A stretch of DNA of 13,455 nt from Bacteroidales bacterium (GCA_029934875.1 JAOZLK010000050.1:1-13455), one strand, 5' to 3'. Positions 1 to 8,269 are shown, counted from the first letter of the stretch. A program made the numbers and translations. The notes: generated from the sequence alone by a model not told the origin.

Positions 1-420
1 TACAGCATTAACCCCGAAGGCAAAGCCATTGGTCTGGTCATTATAGGTATCAATGGCTGCAAAAAAATTATCGTTGCTCCCGAAACTCCAATCCCGACGT
101 AAGGATTCTGTAGGCCTTTTGCCAGGCAGGGTGTCATGGCAAATGATACCCAGGTAGAAATGGGTGTCGTCGAAGGCCATCATCACTTCAGTCTGGGAAT
201 GGGCAAAACCTGTATCTATGGGCGTTATTTTGTGGAATTGAGATGCCTTTCCTGCCTTCAGCCAGACTGCATCATCCAGTATGCCGTCAACCTTAAGCGG
301 ATTATTTGTCCTAATGGCATTCAGCCGGTGGCTGTCGCGGTTCACTGCAGGCGATTGGCCCTTTGAGGAACAAAAACAGAGTAGCAAAAATATGAATGAA
401 ACCAGGGTAAAATATCTCAT
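1..420 (-). CDS. Secreted CBM9-like / DUF5916 family protein, N-terminal part (3' end outside window)
   Basis: The minus-strand frame from the ATG at 418-420 stays open for 140 codons to the left edge, so this is the 5' part of a longer gene. An in-frame stop lies two codons upstream of the ATG, which fixes the start. Residues 1-22 are a Sec signal peptide (hydrophobic core about 5-17, likely cleavage after GQ). Residues 41-56 (PLKVDGILDDAVWLKA) are the opening motif of CBM9-like domains. It is followed by DDTHFYLGIICHD (84-96) and by RRDWSFGSNDNFFAAIDTY (108-126), then NGFAFGVN, the pattern that precedes the DUF5916 barrel in Bacteroidota. Full-length relatives usually run to roughly 700-900 residues with a C-terminal DUF5916 region; that part is not visible here. 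The likely role is at the cell surface or outer membrane, perhaps in glycan handling, but no function is proven for the family. It diverges from the sulfatase gene across a 155-base gap. Confidence 0.87.
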   Translation of the reverse strand, partial: MRYFTLVSFIFLLLCFCSSKGQSPAVNRDSHRLNAIRTNNPLKVDGILDDAVWLKAGKASQFHKITPIDTGFAHSQTEVMMAFDDTHFYLGIICHDTLPGKRPTESLRRDWSFGSNDNFFAAIDTYNDQTNGFAFGVNAV

Positions 421-575
421 ACTGTCTTACAAGTCTGCTAAGATAATCAAGGAAATGAAAAAATAAATGATTGCATTCTTTCCAGGCAGTTACATCAGGA
501 TTGGTAAAAAATACTTAACTTATCTGATAATATATAAAACACCATATCAATCGTCAAAGCTAATATCAAACTACT

Positions 576-2222
576 ATGGAAGCTAAGGACAGACTGAAGT
601 TATTGCGGATTCTGAAAGGAACATTCATATTCCTGCCGGTATTTTTGCTCCTGTTAAGCAGCTGTTATCCCTTATCCCTGAGCAGCGCCAAGTGGAGAAT
701 CCGCTGGGACAAGGAGATGAAAAAAGGAAAAGAAAGTTTTGTTGAAAGTTCCCGGCCAGCAGATAAAAAACGCCCTCCAAACATTGTCGTACTGGTGGCA
801 GACGATCTGGGGAAATATGAGGTCTCTGCCTATGGTGTGGATCATATTTCCACACCGAACATTGACAGGATCGGTCATGAAGGTGTGATTTTTGAAGATG
901 CCTATGTAACCGCTCCCACCTGTGCCCCTTCACGGGCGGGGATCATGACCGGAAGGGTGCAGAACCGCTACGGTTTCGAAACCCAGATCATGGAGTTTTA
1001 CCCGACGAACATGGTGGAATATTTATCCGGGAAATATTTTATGAATACGGGTTCTTTTGTGTTGGAGGCTAAACCTCATTTTCCTTCTGAAGTGCAAATT
1101 CACAAGCAGGGACTTCCACCCACAGAAATAAACCTGGCGGAAGCTTTAAAAACATTGGATTATACCAATGGACTTGTGGGAAAATGGCACCTGGGGATCT
1201 CCAAAGAGCAAGTGCCCTTAAACCGTGGCTTTGATTATCAATATGGTTTTTACGGGGCGTCTTCGCTTTATACACCCGAGCGAAACTGGAGCCATGTTAT
1301 CAATCATGAGCATCAGTCGTTCAGTGCCCAGGTTCAGTGGAACACGGAAAGGTATGGCGAAGCGGCAATCAGGGAAATGGGAAAGGAGATCATTGAAGAA
1401 GAATATATCACCTTTGCTTTTCGCGATAAGGCCATGGCCTTTATTGAAAAGAATAAGGAAGATCCCTTCTTCCTTTATTGTACTTTTTCAGCTCCTCACA
1501 TACCCTTTCAGGCACCGGTAGATTACTACTGTATGTACGATCATGTGGAAGACGAAAACAAAAGGGTTTACTATGCAATGATCTCAGCACTGGATGACGC
1601 CATTGGTGAAATACATCAAAAAATAAAAGACCTGGGCATCGAGGAAAATACCTTAATTTTTCTTTTAAGCGATAACGGGGGAGCCTCATATACAAAAGCG
1701 ACCGAAAACGGACCCTTAAAAGGAGGAAAACTTACTCAGTTTGAAGGAGGAATTCAGGTGCCTTTTATGATGAAATGGCCGGCCAGGATTCCTCCAGGGA
1801 TCAGGTATGAATATCCGGTTTCATCGGCTGATATATTTGTAACATCCCTGTTAAATGCAGGAGGAATCCTGCCACAGGATCGAGAATACGATGGGGTGGA
1901 TCTTATACCCTTTGTACTGGGGGAGAACAAAGACCGGCCCCACGAAAATCTCTTCTGGCGCGCCGATCATATCTGGGCAATACGCGATGGTGATTACAAG
2001 CTAATATTAAGCACCCGGGACGGTTGGGCTGAGCTGTATGATCTCAAAAAAGATATTTCTGAATCCTACAACCTGAAAGAAGAAATGCCTGATTTATATG
2101 AAAAACTCTACATCTTACATCAGCAATGGCAAGAGGATAATCTCCCTGAAAAACCAATGTGGCCGCGTATTATGGACAAATTGTTTATCATCGATGGAAA
2201 AGAATATTTATTCCCAGCCTAA
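576..2222 (+). CDS. Formylglycine-dependent sulfatase (S1 family), lipoprotein
   Basis: This 548-residue protein belongs to the type I sulfatases, which remove sulfate esters from glycans or other substrates. The N-terminus has a hydrophobic segment (16-29) ending in the lipobox LSSC with C30, so it is probably a lipoprotein on a linker of about 35 residues before the catalytic domain. The metal-binding start is NIVVLVADDLG with D76 and D77. The sulfatase signature CAPSRAGIMTG begins at C116, the cysteine converted to formylglycine by a maturase encoded elsewhere. Other active-site elements are GKWHLG (K203, H205), SAPHIPF (H308), and LSDNGG (D366, N367) with the GPLKGGK lysines (382, 385). 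Length is typical of the family, and no key residue is missing. The substrate and S1 subfamily cannot be read from sequence alone; sulfated polysaccharide is the inference from the neighbours. It is followed after 10 bases by an outer-membrane barrel gene, probably in the same transcript. Confidence 0.95.
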   Translation: MEAKDRLKLLRILKGTFIFLPVFLLLLSSCYPLSLSSAKWRIRWDKEMKKGKESFVESSRPADKKRPPNIVVLVADDLGKYEVSAYGVDHISTPNIDRIGHEGVIFEDAYVTAPTCAPSRAGIMTGRVQNRYGFETQIMEFYPTNMVEYLSGKYFMNTGSFVLEAKPHFPSEVQIHKQGLPPTEINLAEALKTLDYTNGLVGKWHLGISKEQVPLNRGFDYQYGFYGASSLYTPERNWSHVINHEHQSFSAQVQWNTERYGEAAIREMGKEIIEEEYITFAFRDKAMAFIEKNKEDPFFLYCTFSAPHIPFQAPVDYYCMYDHVEDENKRVYYAMISALDDAIGEIHQKIKDLGIEENTLIFLLSDNGGASYTKATENGPLKGGKLTQFEGGIQVPFMMKWPARIPPGIRYEYPVSSADIFVTSLLNAGGILPQDREYDGVDLIPFVLGENKDRPHENLFWRADHIWAIRDGDYKLILSTRDGWAELYDLKKDISESYNLKEEMPDLYEKLYILHQQWQEDNLPEKPMWPRIMDKLFIIDGKEYLFPA

Positions 2223-2232
2223 ATAAAAAAAG

Positions 2233-2841
2233 ATGAAGAAGCTAATAATAATAGCAGTCATACTAATGGTTCCAATGTTTGCAATGGCGCAGCAACCTAA
2301 AATGCATATTAAGCTATTTGGAGGCTGGAATGCAAGCGCATTAGTCGATCGTATCGAGGGAGCAAACGCAGAGTACCTGCATGGATGGCAGGCAGGTGGT
2401 GGCTTCAGGGTATTGCACAGAAAGGCCTTCCTGGAAGCAGATATTACATTCTTAAAATACGGCCTTACCTATCAGCCCGCTGAAGATGGAGAGGGAATTA
2501 TTACTGAGCCCCTGGATATCAGAATCAGATCCCTTGAAATTCCTTTAAATATGGGATATGTGCCTGTAAATACCCCGGCTTTTAAGTGGTTTTTATATGG
2601 CGGCCTTGTAAACAAATTTAATTTACATGGCCAATATACCTATGACGACATAAAGGAAACTTTCAAGCCCTCTGAGCTAAGACTTCATGTATATAACCTG
2701 GGGGCGCGCTTTGGAACACAGGTGGATATTGCCATGTTTAACATAGATTTCAGCTATACCATCGGCATAACAAATAGTTTCAAGGGCAGGTTGCGAACAA
2801 ATAGCCATGCCGTAATGTTATCTGTAGGGTTGGCCTTATAA
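2233..2841 (+). CDS. Small outer-membrane beta-barrel protein (porin-like family)
   Basis: This 202-residue protein has a clear Sec signal peptide (1-19, cleavage after MFAMA before QQ). The mature part is built of short alternating hydrophobic strands ending in aromatic residues, and it finishes in HAVMLSVGLAL, a typical final barrel strand. Segments such as KLFGGWNAS, GWQAGGGFRVL, SLEIPLNMGYV, WFLYGGLVNKFN, YNLGARFGTQVDI and IDFSYTIGI match the pattern of the Bacteroidota OMP_b-brl_2 type barrels of 8-10 strands. It sits 10 bases after the sulfatase stop, so it is probably cotranscribed. No catalytic motif is visible. It may be a structural or binding outer-membrane protein serving the sulfatase, but the pairing is the only evidence. 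The gene on the other side is convergent (33-base gap), with no good terminator visible between them. Confidence 0.85.
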   Translation: MKKLIIIAVILMVPMFAMAQQPKMHIKLFGGWNASALVDRIEGANAEYLHGWQAGGGFRVLHRKAFLEADITFLKYGLTYQPAEDGEGIITEPLDIRIRSLEIPLNMGYVPVNTPAFKWFLYGGLVNKFNLHGQYTYDDIKETFKPSELRLHVYNLGARFGTQVDIAMFNIDFSYTIGITNSFKGRLRTNSHAVMLSVGLAL

Positions 2842-2874
2842 ATAATTGACAGAAATAGCCATTTTCTTATTATG

Positions 2875-3918
2875 CTAGATCTGCGATGACGGGGTCATCT
2901 CAACACGCATCTTTGGTAAGCTCTGGGGATAATTTTCCTGTAGATAGGAAATCAGTTTTTCCCTGACAAGAACCCGAAGGTCCCAGCCTGTGGGTGAGTC
3001 GACTGTTGACATCAGGGCTCGAATTTCCACGGCCTTATCAGTGGCATTGGTCACCTGCATCACATTAACCTTTCCGTCCCACAGATCACTTGCCTCAAGG
3101 ATCCTGGTAAACTCCTCCCGGAGTTTCTCCACGGGAACCTGGTAATCGGTGTAAATGAATACGGTTCCCAGAATGTCTGATGAAACCTTGGTCCAGTTTT
3201 GAAAGGGTTTTTCAATGAAATAAGTGGTGGGTACAACCAGTCTGCGTTTATCCCAGATCCGGACAACCACATAGGTAAGGTTGATCTCTTCGATCCATCC
3301 CCATTCACCTTCCACAATTACGACATCCTCCAGGCGAATGGGCTGCGTCAAGGCGATCTGAAAACCTGCAAGGATGGAGGCAAGCAATTTTTGGGCAGCA
3401 AATCCGATAATAATACCTGCTACTCCTGCTGAGGCAAACAATGAGATTCCTATTCTTCTAATCCCGTCAAAGGTCATTAAGGCGATGGCGGTGGCAATTA
3501 GGATCACAGTGAATATAAGTATCTTCTCAAGGACCCTGAATTGGGTATAAACCCTGCGTGCTTTCAGATTATCCTTTTCATCAATATCGTATTGACGAAG
3601 GACTATTTCCCTGGCCAGGTTGATGCCTTTAATAAGCAGCCAGGTAACACAAACGATAATGGCGACCGTGATAAACTGGTTGAGCGATTCGGAAGCTTTC
3701 TCCTCCAGGGTAAAAAATTCTTTCAGGAGGGCAAAATCAATTAACAAGACCACAACCAGGCTTGGGTTTTTAAACTTTCGCCATACACGATTAAGAGTGC
3801 CGGAAGGATTCTTCCTGCCAATCCTGATGACCAGCCTCGATAGTAAAAAATATATCAGCAGACTCCCGGCAATAACAGCCAGGGCGATGATCCAGATAGA
3901 AATTTCAGTATTTGCCAT
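2875..3918 (-). CDS. MscS-family mechanosensitive ion channel
   Basis: This 347-residue protein is an inner-membrane channel that opens under membrane tension and releases solutes during hypo-osmotic shock. Hydrophobic segments lie at about residues 6-26, 53-66, 80-100, 131-150 and 159-190. The last is the pore helix, with the glycine/alanine-rich stretch FASAGVAGIIIGFAAQK typical of MscS TM3. It leads into QPIRLEDVVIVEGEWGWIEEI, the start of the beta domain, and then RRLVVPTTYFIEKPFQNW; a cytoplasmic alpha/beta domain completes the protein. The frame extends upstream to a TTG at 3999, but those 27 residues look non-coding and contain a promoter -7 element. I therefore chose the ATG at 3918 (MANTEISIW). 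Five predicted helices place it among the medium-sized MscS homologues. It has its own promoter and shows no functional link to its neighbours. Confidence 0.93.
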   Translation of the reverse strand: MANTEISIWIIALAVIAGSLLIYFLLSRLVIRIGRKNPSGTLNRVWRKFKNPSLVVVLLIDFALLKEFFTLEEKASESLNQFITVAIIVCVTWLLIKGINLAREIVLRQYDIDEKDNLKARRVYTQFRVLEKILIFTVILIATAIALMTFDGIRRIGISLFASAGVAGIIIGFAAQKLLASILAGFQIALTQPIRLEDVVIVEGEWGWIEEINLTYVVVRIWDKRRLVVPTTYFIEKPFQNWTKVSSDILGTVFIYTDYQVPVEKLREEFTRILEASDLWDGKVNVMQVTNATDKAVEIRALMSTVDSPTGWDLRVLVREKLISYLQENYPQSLPKMRVEMTPSSQI

Positions 3919-3934
3919 TGCTTTAGTGTTTGTA

Positions 3935-3965
3935 CAAATATATGGAACAGAAAACATTATTGAAA
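3935..3965 (-). promoter_or_regulatory. Promoter of the MscS gene, Bacteroidota type
   Basis: Read on the minus strand, TATATTTG (3942-3935) is a perfect match to the -7 consensus TAnnTTTG. TTTC at 3965-3962 lies 19 bases upstream and is one base off the usual -33 TTTG. Transcription would start at about 3929, giving a leader of only about 11 bases before the ATG at 3918. This supports that ATG over the upstream TTG. Confidence 0.6.
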
Positions 3966-4057
3966 GTTCTTTGGAGGGCAGCTTTAATGCAAAGCACAAT
4001 AAAAAGCATCACCTGAACCGACCTGAAACCAATGGTAATTTCCACAGCCATGCATCG

Positions 4058-6361
4058 CTACCAGGCTGCCAGTATTCCAATGGGGCGATTGGCCCAGTAG
4101 AAGATTACCTCTGCCTCTTCCAGACAGGAGTAAGATATCAGGGTGTTCTTCACTTCATAGCTTTCACCCGGATACATATGGTATTCGTAGGAATAGCTTC
4201 CAATAACTGAACAAACCTCCCCCTTATCAACCTGGTGATAACAGTACACATCATCTGAATAAACGAGGGGAATGGTCGTTCCTTCTTTTCCGCGAATTTC
4301 GGTTTTTTCAGACAGGCTTACCTTGCCATCAGAAAGACTTTCCGACTTACTCCATATATAGAAGGAGTTGATCGAAAAGGATTCTAAATCAAGCGAAATA
4401 TCCATCCCCCCTTCATATTTATAATCATTCCCATGGTCCAACCAGCTTGCAGTAAAATGGCTCCCGTCTTCACTTACCTCCACCTCATGGTCCGAAATCT
4501 TAAACTGAAACTCAAGCCAGGTATACTCTACTCCCTCGTTAGACTGGAAAATTGCATCGGTCACAACAACCTGAACAGCCAGGTATGACCATGGCCACTT
4601 TTTCTCACCGATGATTTTAACAGTCAGATCAATCTCTGTTTCTTCCAGGTAAGGTGCTTCACTTGCGCTATTGACTACTGCCGCCAGAAGAGTTGTATAT
4701 CCACTTTCGATCAGTCCTTTGATATTGTCGATACTCACCTCGGAACCTTCAGAAAGAAACTCCAGCTGATCCTCTTTGTATCCAAAGACAAGGACTTTGG
4801 TATAATCCAGGTTCCGGTTCTCCGGTCCCAGCTTGAAATGCAGTTGATCTTCCTCTCCCAGGACGGATTCGGACAGATTTCTTGAGAGATTCACCTGGCA
4901 AAGCCTGGCCGATAAGTCCGGGTAAGTCCTGTCGAAGTATTTCACCGTATCCGTCTTATCGATAAAATGCATCTGGTCTCCGGCATCAATGTGATCCATG
5001 AACATCTCAGCCGGGATTTCCCTGACTCCTCCTTCAAGGTAGGCCTTCACAAACTCCGGCCACCAGGTATACTCAGGTACACTCACACTCTCCAGAAAGG
5101 CATCAATGGCGTGGTTACTACCCCCGGGTTTCTCCAGTTCTTTGTACATCTTGTCCATAAGATCCATATCCGGATTATGCTCATCCATCAGGAAGGTAAT
5201 CAGTGGGGACATGCCTATTCCGTGAAAGATATGCCGCCTTAATTCATACTCCCCCTGAAAAAGATCCCAGTATTGTTCCATATCCACGGTATTCATCCCA
5301 TGGAAGGGATGCATAATGGGCGTTACCTCAAGCGGTGTTGGATTTGACCCGTAAAAATACTCCTCCACCCAGGATCGAAATGCGAAGTAAATCCAGTTAG
5401 TCTTATCCGGAATACGGCAATAACTGCCATATTCAAAAATCCCCCTCCCAGCAAGCCTGTGCACATCCTCATTTTCAGCATATAGAAAATGTTTCAGGGG
5501 AATCTTTATGGTATATAAAGAAAGCACGCCGGCGGAAAAATAGGTCCTGCTCCTTACATACAATCCCTTTAAAGTTTCAAAATCAGGTTTGCAGTAGGTC
5601 GGAAATCGCTCACTATTCTCTTCGTCAAGAATCTCTACCCTGAGCTTATATATCCCTGTGAATAAGTTTGCATCTATGAAGCCCAGAGCATGAAAGAACA
5701 GTACCGCCTCATCCAGATCCTGGCCCAGTCGTATTACTTTCGATAGGTCCACACCCTTGTCATACTTTATTTCAGCATAGTCGCTCCGATGCCTACCTAT
5801 TCTTACCAGGCCCCTGACCATGATGTATTTAAAGAAAGTAGTCCCCTGATATAAAGGAGGAAACTGCATGGCAGATTTAAAAGAGGATTCCAGATCCTGC
5901 ACTGGTGGAAGGATACATTTCAGGAATCCCATGGAATCAGCCGCACTATAAAGCTCATGGACCTGGACTGTATCCTCCTGCTCCTCTCTAAAATATGGAA
6001 AGCCAAAAGCGATCTGGCTCCCTTCATCCCACTCCCCCTCATACTTCAGGCTTAATTCCAGGGGCTTGGTCCATGCCCGGTTGAGTCCTGTCAAACGGTA
6101 TGATGGGCTTACCTGGTTTGTGAGACGGGAAGGATCATTTTCGTCCAGGTAGAGCATAAGGGTGAGGCTTGTATCAAAAGCCCCTTCAGGTACAAGGAGC
6201 AAAAAATCACCCGACTCCAAATGTCCCCCTTCCGGACCAATGATTGCTTCGGCTATTTGATCCCCGTGTGCATCCACCTGAGAATCGGGCTCAAGCGCTT
6301 CCTTTTTGCAGGACACACAAAATAGCGAGATAAAGAATATAAACAGGATCAGATTTTTCAC
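4058..6361 (-). CDS. Large lipoprotein with ZU5-like N-terminus and peptidase-like (probably inactive) region; function unknown
   Basis: I do not recognise a named family for the whole protein. The frame has no ATG at its start: it opens at a TTG (6418), but a GTG at 6361 gives a textbook lipoprotein signal, MKNLILFIFFISLFCVSC, with C18 as the lipid-bearing cysteine. I chose the GTG (767 residues). Residues about 41-71 (IGPEGGHLESGDFLLLVPEG and following) match the opening of ZU5-like beta domains found in many Bacteroidota surface lipoproteins. Residues about 165-450 are mixed helical. GRGIFEYGSY (305-314), then WIYFAFRSWVEE (about 323-334), then WWPEFVKAYLEG (433-444) recall the order of helices in gluzincin-type metallopeptidases, but HExxH is absent. 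The C-terminal third (about 460-767) is beta-rich and resembles sandwich domains. It probably sits in the outer membrane facing the periplasm or surface. It diverges from the oxidoreductase gene. Domain reading beyond the signal and ZU5-like part is tentative. Confidence 0.82.
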   Translation of the reverse strand: MKNLILFIFFISLFCVSCKKEALEPDSQVDAHGDQIAEAIIGPEGGHLESGDFLLLVPEGAFDTSLTLMLYLDENDPSRLTNQVSPSYRLTGLNRAWTKPLELSLKYEGEWDEGSQIAFGFPYFREEQEDTVQVHELYSAADSMGFLKCILPPVQDLESSFKSAMQFPPLYQGTTFFKYIMVRGLVRIGRHRSDYAEIKYDKGVDLSKVIRLGQDLDEAVLFFHALGFIDANLFTGIYKLRVEILDEENSERFPTYCKPDFETLKGLYVRSRTYFSAGVLSLYTIKIPLKHFLYAENEDVHRLAGRGIFEYGSYCRIPDKTNWIYFAFRSWVEEYFYGSNPTPLEVTPIMHPFHGMNTVDMEQYWDLFQGEYELRRHIFHGIGMSPLITFLMDEHNPDMDLMDKMYKELEKPGGSNHAIDAFLESVSVPEYTWWPEFVKAYLEGGVREIPAEMFMDHIDAGDQMHFIDKTDTVKYFDRTYPDLSARLCQVNLSRNLSESVLGEEDQLHFKLGPENRNLDYTKVLVFGYKEDQLEFLSEGSEVSIDNIKGLIESGYTTLLAAVVNSASEAPYLEETEIDLTVKIIGEKKWPWSYLAVQVVVTDAIFQSNEGVEYTWLEFQFKISDHEVEVSEDGSHFTASWLDHGNDYKYEGGMDISLDLESFSINSFYIWSKSESLSDGKVSLSEKTEIRGKEGTTIPLVYSDDVYCYHQVDKGEVCSVIGSYSYEYHMYPGESYEVKNTLISYSCLEEAEVIFYWANRPIGILAAW

Positions 6362-6464
6362 AGGTCCCTGTTTTATGTTTAATATCAACAAGATACAAAA
6401 CAAATGATCTGAAGTCAAGTCATATCAGTCAAACCAGGTTCTCCCTAAATAAATCAAAGACCTC

Positions 6465-6496
6465 TTTGTGAATAAGAAGGATATAGCCTATCTTGA
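6465..6496 (+). promoter_or_regulatory. Possible promoter of the Gfo/Idh/MocA gene
   Basis: TTTG at 6465-6468 is followed after 20 bases by TATCTTGA (6489-6496). This matches 4 of the 6 fixed positions of TAnnTTTG. A start at about 6500 would leave a leader of about 25 bases. The spacing fits, but the -7 element is weak. Confidence 0.3.
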
Positions 6497-6524
6497 ATGT
6501 CCAGAACCCTGAATCTACCTTAGT

Positions 6525-7805
6525 ATGAAACGAAGAGACTTTATCAAGACCGGAAGCCTGGCTGCAGGCTCCATGATGATCACAACCCCCCTGATGGCCA
6601 AAAGCGATCGGATCAAAATAGCCATCGTGGGAACAGGCTGGTGGGCGAACGATTTCCTGCTGAATCCCATTCTGAAATCTGGTCAGTTCGAAATAATCGC
6701 ACTGTGTGATGTGGATTCTCTGGCCCTTAATAAAACTTCTGAAATGCTAATTGCAGCCGGCAGACAAAAACCAGAACTCTTCGCCTCCTACAAGGAAATG
6801 TACGAGCTCCCTGGCCTCCAGGCCGTGGTCATCGCCACCCCTCCCCACTGGCATGCGCTACAGTTTGTGGATGCCTGTGAAAAAGGATTGGATGTTTTCC
6901 TGGAAAAACCACTGAGTTGGGACATCCGGGAAGGACAGGCCATGCTAAGAGCCAAGCAAAAGGCCGGGACGGTGGTCCAGGTCGACTTTCCCAGGATCAT
7001 GACAGACAACAATGAACAGGTCAAACAATATATTGAGAGTGGGGAAGCCGGAAGGATTATGCAGGTCCAGGCCCAGATACATTATAAGGAGAGTCCCATA
7101 TTTGAAAAGGAAATCCCGGAAACATTTGATTTTGAAAGCTATTGCGGTCCGGCCCCACTACAGAAATATTTGTGCCTGGAAGATAAAAATACGCCTCGCT
7201 GGAGGGCTCAATATGTATTCAGCCAGGGTATTATGCTTGACTGGGGTATTCACTACCTCCATAATATCAGGCAGGTTCTCGGCCTGGAAATACCCACGAG
7301 TGTATCAGCCATCGGGGGCATCACCAGTGACTATCCACGGGATAATCCGGATTACCTTGATGTGAATTTCGATTTCGACGGCTTGCCTGTCTACTGGTCC
7401 CATAAGACATGGGGATACAACTATCCTGAACCAAAACACAGGATCGGAGCTTTCTATTACGGGGAGAAAGCAAACATATTCGAAGGAGACAGCGCATGGG
7501 AAATATATCCCAATGATGGCGCAGAGCCCATCATCCATAAAGCAACACGTGTCACCGAGGAAACCTTCACACAAATGATGCTCGAATTTGCAGAGGGAAT
7601 CCGTTCGAACTCCAATGCGGGAATCACAAACACCTTTGAAGAGGCATTGAAGACCACGGCCATGGTGAACTACGGAGACCTGGCCTACCGAACCGGGGCT
7701 GGCATGGACATCAATGCTTCTACCTTCGATGTCAGCAATAATGACAAAGCGGAAGCGATGCTAAAAAGGGAGTACAGAGAACCATACAGGCACCCCTACT
7801 CTTAG
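6525..7805 (+). CDS. Gfo/Idh/MocA family oxidoreductase with Tat signal
   Basis: This 426-residue protein has the size and layout of the exported Gfo/Idh/MocA dehydrogenases common in Bacteroidota. These use NAD(P) to oxidise, reduce or isomerise sugars and related compounds. The N-terminus MKRRDFIKTGSLAAG is a twin-arginine (Tat) signal, with likely cleavage after PLMA (residue 25), so the folded protein with its cofactor would act in the periplasm. The Rossmann start is IKIAIVGTGWWAN (30-42). The second motif, VVIATPPHWHA (101-111), is followed by the family motif EKPLS with K128. The catalytic-type motif LDWGIHYLH (238-246) supplies D239 and H243. The C-terminal domain covers roughly residues 155-380. 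Substrate is unknown; sugar or uronate from polysaccharide breakdown is an inference from the sulfatase and beta-helix neighbours. It diverges from the ZU5-like lipoprotein gene and converges with the small gene that follows (11-base gap). Confidence 0.94.
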   Translation: MKRRDFIKTGSLAAGSMMITTPLMAKSDRIKIAIVGTGWWANDFLLNPILKSGQFEIIALCDVDSLALNKTSEMLIAAGRQKPELFASYKEMYELPGLQAVVIATPPHWHALQFVDACEKGLDVFLEKPLSWDIREGQAMLRAKQKAGTVVQVDFPRIMTDNNEQVKQYIESGEAGRIMQVQAQIHYKESPIFEKEIPETFDFESYCGPAPLQKYLCLEDKNTPRWRAQYVFSQGIMLDWGIHYLHNIRQVLGLEIPTSVSAIGGITSDYPRDNPDYLDVNFDFDGLPVYWSHKTWGYNYPEPKHRIGAFYYGEKANIFEGDSAWEIYPNDGAEPIIHKATRVTEETFTQMMLEFAEGIRSNSNAGITNTFEEALKTTAMVNYGDLAYRTGAGMDINASTFDVSNNDKAEAMLKREYREPYRHPYS

Positions 7806-7816
7806 CTAAAGATAAG

Positions 7817-8239
7817 CTATTCTTCAGCCTTGACTATTTGCCATTTCCCGGTTACCAGCTGCGAGTGATAACTTCCGGCTGCAAACAAAACAGCGGCTTC
7901 CATATCCCAGGTACCTTCGATACCAGAATCACTGATTACTCCCTGGTAATGTATTTCCGGATGAGCTTTGCTCTCATCAACGATGGTCTCATTCTTTTCA
8001 TTTCTTAAAAGAAGAAAGGGGTATTGTTTTATGAAACTTATTTCTCCCTCATCGATAAACCCGGTAAGGACTGCTACCCTGGGAGCTTGATCATCAGGCA
8101 GTTTATCTCGTATCTCTCCACTTACTTCATCTTCATCATCGACATTAAGTGTCATTTCAAAATAATGTTCTGAGTTATCACTTTCAAATTCCGGATCCAA
8201 TGTGTATGATCCCTTCCAGAGTCCATTTAAGGTTTTCAT
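7817..8239 (-). CDS. Small hypothetical protein, possible lipocalin-like beta-barrel
   Basis: I do not recognise the family. From the ATG at 8239 the protein is 140 residues (MKTLNGLWKGSYTL...), acidic, with no signal peptide or membrane segment, so probably cytoplasmic. The pattern is alternating beta strands: GLWKGSYTL, EHYFEMTLNV, VSGEIRD, VAVLTGFID, EISFIKQYPFLLL, EIHYQGVIS and IEGTWDME, ending GKWQIVKAEE. The opening GLWKGSY and the later GTW and GKW motifs resemble small lipocalin- or avidin-like barrels, but this is only a fold guess. The frame extends upstream to a TTG at 8272 that lies inside a promoter -7 element, so that start is rejected. The gene is monocistronic, convergent with the oxidoreductase and divergent from the beta-helix gene. 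Confidence 0.75.
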   Translation of the reverse strand: MKTLNGLWKGSYTLDPEFESDNSEHYFEMTLNVDDEDEVSGEIRDKLPDDQAPRVAVLTGFIDEGEISFIKQYPFLLLRNEKNETIVDESKAHPEIHYQGVISDSGIEGTWDMEAAVLFAAGSYHSQLVTGKWQIVKAEE

Positions 8240-8269
8240 TGCAAAAGCTGATTTTTTAAATGCATTTTT

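Noticed and set aside
136..466. Two short plus-strand open frames at the left edge
   Set aside because: The minus strand here encodes a clear CBM9-like/DUF5916 N-terminus, so these are shadows.
555..562. TAGCTTTG on the minus strand as a -7 element for the left-edge gene
   Set aside because: The sequence matches the consensus, but there is no TTG at the -33 distance and the leader would be about 130 bases; the plus-strand sulfatase promoter is equally unclear in this gap.
2885..2899. GATGAC-GGG-GTCATC inverted repeat as a terminator of the MscS gene
   Set aside because: It lies inside the coding region before the stop and has no T-run after it on either strand.
3620..4210. Plus-strand open frame of 196 codons
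   Set aside because: It is antisense to the MscS gene and to the end of the ZU5 lipoprotein gene; composition and lack of motifs mark it as a shadow.
7803..7819. TAGCT/AGCTA inverted repeat between two convergent genes as a terminator
   Set aside because: The stem is only 5 base pairs of mostly A/T and the T-run is broken; too weak to call.
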